This document shows positions 60,927 through 64,000 of a DNA stretch of 64,000 bases, one piece after another. Both the position numbers and the translations under genes were made by a program. The notes under the pieces were generated by a model. That model worked only from the letters and a program-made list of their open reading frames with translations, had not been told where the DNA came from and made no database searches. Every line of letters starts with the position of its first letter. Position 1 is the stretch's first letter. The stretch comes from Saururus chinensis (Eukaryota; Streptophyta; Magnoliopsida; Piperales; Saururaceae): the NCBI GenBank assembly GCA_035235625.1, contig CP141145.1, positions 4,960,001 through 5,024,000 of the forward strand. Direction: 5' to 3'.

Positions 60927-61287
60927 ATGAAGGTCCTCACCACCTATTTACTCATCGTTCTTGGCAGAAATACCAGGCCATCCGCCAGTGACATTAATAA
61001 TATTTTCGGTTCAATCGGCAGACAATGACTGGATCAAGTTTCTCCTGATGGAAGTTAAGGGGACGGACATCACTGAGCTGATTGCCTCCAGAAGGGAGAA
61101 GTTCTCCTCTGTTCCCACCGGCAGTGGCATTGTCGTTGCCTTCTTGTCCGATGGCTGTGTGATTGCGCCGACCACTGCTCCTATTGCGGACGCGAAGAAG
61201 GAAGAGGGACCTACTTTTATCGGGTTTCTGAGAAGGAACTCAAAGTGTCTTCCAGTTTTAAATGGGTCCCATAAAGATCACTAGTGG
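60927..61287 (+). pseudogene. 60S acidic ribosomal protein P2 pseudogene
   Basis: ATG at 60927 starts MKVLTTYLLIVLGRNTRPSA, followed by SDINNIFGSIG, matching plant P2 (MK-V-A-YLLAVLGGN-SPSA-DI--ILGSVG). The frame then hits TGA at about 61026. In the next frame the protein resumes with FLLMEVKGTDITELIASRRE, KFSSVPTGSG and ADAKKEE, again in P2 order. The acidic C-terminal tail (normally ending DDDMGFSLFD) is replaced by unrelated residues up to the stop (61282-61284). One frameshift, the loss of the functional tail and no introns point to a retrotransposed, dead copy of a P-stalk protein gene. Confidence 0.85.
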
Positions 61288-62673
61288 TTTTGTGCCTACT
61301 CTGGAGGACTCCATCTTTGGCATGATTTTGTAGCCTTTTCAATCACCTAATCAATTTGAGTCCTAATTTTCAAGAGGTTATATTGGACTATCCATGCAAC
61401 GTGATAATATGTTAATTTGTTAAGAAGTTCTTGTGCCATTATGTGATTATCATAAGCAGATCTTTTGGGAATTTAGTGAAGGTTGCAAGCATTTTTCCAA
61501 GTAGAGCATTGGTAGGCCTAATTTTTGTTACAAGAATCTAAGATCACCTTGAGGATGAGGTGGAACTGAAGTGAGGTGGCATATTATGACCTGCCTTAGG
61601 GGTCAGGTTATGTCTTTAGTCTACTCCAATTAAGAGTTAATTATCAGTTATAATATTTTAATATAATTAAGAATTTATTCTTGGCATATTCTAATTAGAA
61701 GTTCTATTATGATGAAAATTAGTAGGGGCTATGCCTTGATTGATTACTCAAAAAATTAATAAAAAATTAGATTAATTATTTTAATTTAATCTCTTTAGCC
61801 TTAAGTCTCTTGTTTCTCCCCTTTCTCCTACTATGAAAATTGCTTGTAGACAACCCATCTACAACATATTTAACTTAAGAATATATAATTATAGGCACAT
61901 AAATGTCAATATATTTGGACATTAGTGGAGATCAAAATATTCAGATTTATACTTGAGTAAGACCTTGTTTAGTTTATAATATAGTTTAACCTTGATTACT
62001 TTGTACTTTGATTTAATATTTATATATATTTAAAAAATAAAAAACTTGCACCTCGAGAAATTTTGATGAATATTTAAAAATCAATATTTTTTATTATTTT
62101 ATTTATAAAAATAAATTTAAAAAATATTAGAATGTGATTTGGGTTACTATTTTTTAAATAATATTAAGTTTAAGTTTGGCAAAACTTGACGTCTCTATCT
62201 CCAAATGATAGACCTGGCCAACATAGTCTAGCTATGAGATTTGTTCCAATCTTAAAAAGGCTCCCATGCGTGCATCACATGCACATGTGCATATAATATG
62301 CACAATTATACTTTAAAATACTGCCCATCTCCAAACCTCCTTTGACGCTAGCTCCAGTGCCGGTGCCACCGTAGACACACCCTTCCTCATATGGTCAGCC
62401 CAGCTCTACCACATGACCAGCTAAAGTTCTTGGCCTTAGCATGGCCAGCAAGCAGCCGGAGACTCCTACTCTAGCATGGTCATAGACTCAAAAGTCATGG
62501 CCAAAGCAGCTTGCAGCTTGCAGCTTGCAGCTAGCTATACTGCTTTGCTCTTGACATGGTAAATAATAGCATGAAGCCCACCCAATCCACTTACTCTTAG
62601 GAAATTTCGCCTTTTACATGTTTCAATTTAATCATCTCATGATTATCTTATTTAAGTCACGGCATCTAAACCC
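61288..62673. other. Intergenic AT-rich sequence
   Basis: No gene. A 7-bp repeat CAGCTTG occurs four times at about 62509-62537. An ATGCACATGTGCAT palindrome is at about 62279-62292. Long A/T runs lie at 62000-62160. Confidence 0.5.
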
Positions 62674-62738
62674 GCGGGGATAGCTCAGTTGGGAGACCGT
62701 CAGACTGAAGGTCGCGTGTTCGATCCACGCTCACCGCA
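62674..62738 (+). pseudogene. tRNA-Phe(GAA) pseudogene, 65 nt
   Basis: Starts GCGGGGATAGCTCAGTTGGG and ends CGATCCACGCTCACCGCA, as in plant nuclear tRNA-Phe. The acceptor stem, A box and B box are intact. The anticodon loop keeps GACTGAAG, but 8 nt of the anticodon 3' stem and variable loop are missing between two TGAAG repeats. A G-to-C change (GAGACCG for GAGAGCG) breaks a D-stem pair. It could still bind TFIIIC but cannot make a normal tRNA. Confidence 0.9.
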
Positions 62739-62740
62739 CT

Positions 62741-62796
62741 GTTTCTGTTTTACTTTCGTGTTTCGAAACATGAAAACACGAAAGTAAAACAGAAAC
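62741..62796. repeat. Perfect 23-bp inverted repeat beside the tRNA pseudogene
   Basis: The left arm (62741-62763, starting GTTTCTGTTTTACTTTCGTG) is the exact complement of the right arm (62774-62796); the loop is 10 nt. It starts 2 nt after the tRNA 3' end. The left arm contains TTTT (62748-62751), the expected pol III terminator. Confidence 0.95.
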
Positions 62797-63669
62797 AAGT
62801 TATATAGTCACTACTAGATAGGGGAGCGTCTATTTTTAAAATGGGTGTTCCTGTGTGGCCAGGGAGCATAAAAAATACTTCCTAATATGATCTATTGTCG
62901 TGTGGAATGTCTATTTTGAAAATAGATATATTTTTTGCGTTCCTTATACTTATTAGTAACGCAGCTCCTGGTGTTCATGAGGTAGATATGTCACATTGGG
63001 TCTATTGGATGATGACCAAACATATTCAACATATATTAACATTTTTTTAATTCAATTAGTTTTTGGATGCCAGCTCACCCCTAAGACGTTGGCTCATGTT
63101 TGACACTTTAATTTTTTTTTCTAATTTAATTAATTTTTAGATGATTAGTTTACCCTATTGTTTTAGCTAGCCTATCCCATCATATACACACATGGTGGAT
63201 ATCTATTCATAAGTAATTTTTTCTTTATTTAGATTTTCCTTTTTTTTAAGTCACTATTTGTACAAAGACCGTTTCCTTGCCACCCTTCTCATACAAACCA
63301 TGGTTTCCTCTTACCGTATAAAAAGGCAAAAGGTGAGGTAGATTGGTAGTTTGTTAGAAGTAAGAAGATAAAACTATGCCGACAGTGCCACATAGTAAGA
63401 CTTCGGAATAGTTTTTTATGCTCCATTTTAACAATAATAATGAGCTGAACAAATGCGAGACTTTGATATTTAAGATTGCGGAACATATGCTAGTGCATGT
63501 AAAGAACATTAGAGTGGTATTAACGTAATTTAGATTAAACTATAGTTTATTGGTGTTGGGATAGAAATTAGAAATTTTAGATATTTATTTCTCAAATTAT
63601 CTCAAATTATTTGGTTAGGCCTTATTATTGCTACATGTCTCAAATAGGACCTATTGTGCTTTGTAGATA
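62797..63669. other. Intergenic sequence
   Basis: AT-rich; the - strand frame 63486-63289 has no recognisable relative. Nothing else seen. Confidence 0.5.
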
Positions 63670-64000
63670 TGATGCACTTTTTGAGGAATATAGATGACGT
63701 TGTGAGATAATCATAAGACCCTTGACTTGTTTAGAGGGTCATGGATATGTTGGAGATGGAAAGTAGACACGGAGATATATATGAAAGATATACATCCAGA
63801 GTCCCTCAGAGACATAATGTAATGGAGAATGTGTGGACTTTGGGAATTAGCTATACATGGGATGTGTGCAACATATAAGGCAACTTGCCATTAGTGAGCA
63901 GATTACATCTAGAAGTCAGCATGTTTTCAAAGAGAGAATCAGCACTTCAAGTGAACCATGGTTCAGAGAAGGAGGGCAAGCCAATCTAATTTAAGGACCA
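63670..64000 (+). mobile_element. Family D LTR, second copy, running off the window
   Basis: Starts TGATGCACTTTTTGAGG and shares 'gacg..gtGAGATAATCATAAGAC' with 36320 onward. Only the first 330 bp is in the window. Confidence 0.45.

Noticed and set aside
62674..62738. Functional tRNA-Phe or a plastid-derived tRNA
   Set aside because: 8 nt are missing and a D-stem pair is broken; the sequence matches the nuclear type, not the plastid type.

Overview
This window looks like nuclear DNA of a flowering plant with a repeat-rich genome. The evidence is a plant-type two-KH-domain RNA-binding gene with a telo-box promoter, Mutator-like (MULE) transposase remnants, many long TG...CA LTRs, a decayed Ty1/copia element primed by initiator tRNA-Met, and a plant nuclear tRNA-Phe remnant. 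I cannot name the species. The GC-rich first exon hints at a monocot or magnoliid, but weakly.

Layout. 1-20 kb is dominated by MULE remnants. A ULP1-like peptidase pseudogene lies on the + strand at 1.46-2.03 kb. Two tandem mudrA-type transposase pseudogenes and a third fragment lie on the - strand (3.8-5.08 with 13.99-15.22 kb; 15.5-18.25 kb; 19.2-19.6 kb). The mudrA reading of one copy is split by an old LTR at 5083-13988. That LTR was itself hit by two more solo LTRs (7059-10374 and 10384-12653), each with a perfect 5-bp target duplication, at sites 4 bp apart.

20.9-28.2 kb holds the only gene I believe is intact: a 7-coding-exon gene on the - strand for a 731-residue protein with two KH domains and a long Gly/Gln/Pro/Tyr tail, related to FUBP/KSRP. 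Its promoter, part of exon 1 and its upstream flank were duplicated to 48.35-50.59 kb, where the exon 1 copy is dead. In the original locus the upstream flank is interrupted by about 5.8 kb of LTR material (29.5-35.3 kb) that the second copy lacks.

35.8-54.7 kb is layered LTR-derived sequence of several families in both orientations, without recognisable coding domains. 54.8-60.6 kb is a decayed Ty1/copia element (GAG, protease, integrase, RT with YVDD, RNase H, 3' LTR) with many stops and a truncated 5' LTR. It is followed by an intronless, frameshifted pseudogene of the acidic ribosomal protein P2 (60.93-61.29 kb). A tRNA-Phe pseudogene lacking 8 nt sits beside a perfect 23-bp hairpin at 62.67-62.80 kb. 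The window ends inside another LTR.

The pattern I find hardest to explain is that several unrelated LTR families each carry a cluster of short self-complementary words whose spelling differs from copy to copy. The MULE spacers likewise carry a dispersed palindrome, GTGTTATCGATAACAC.
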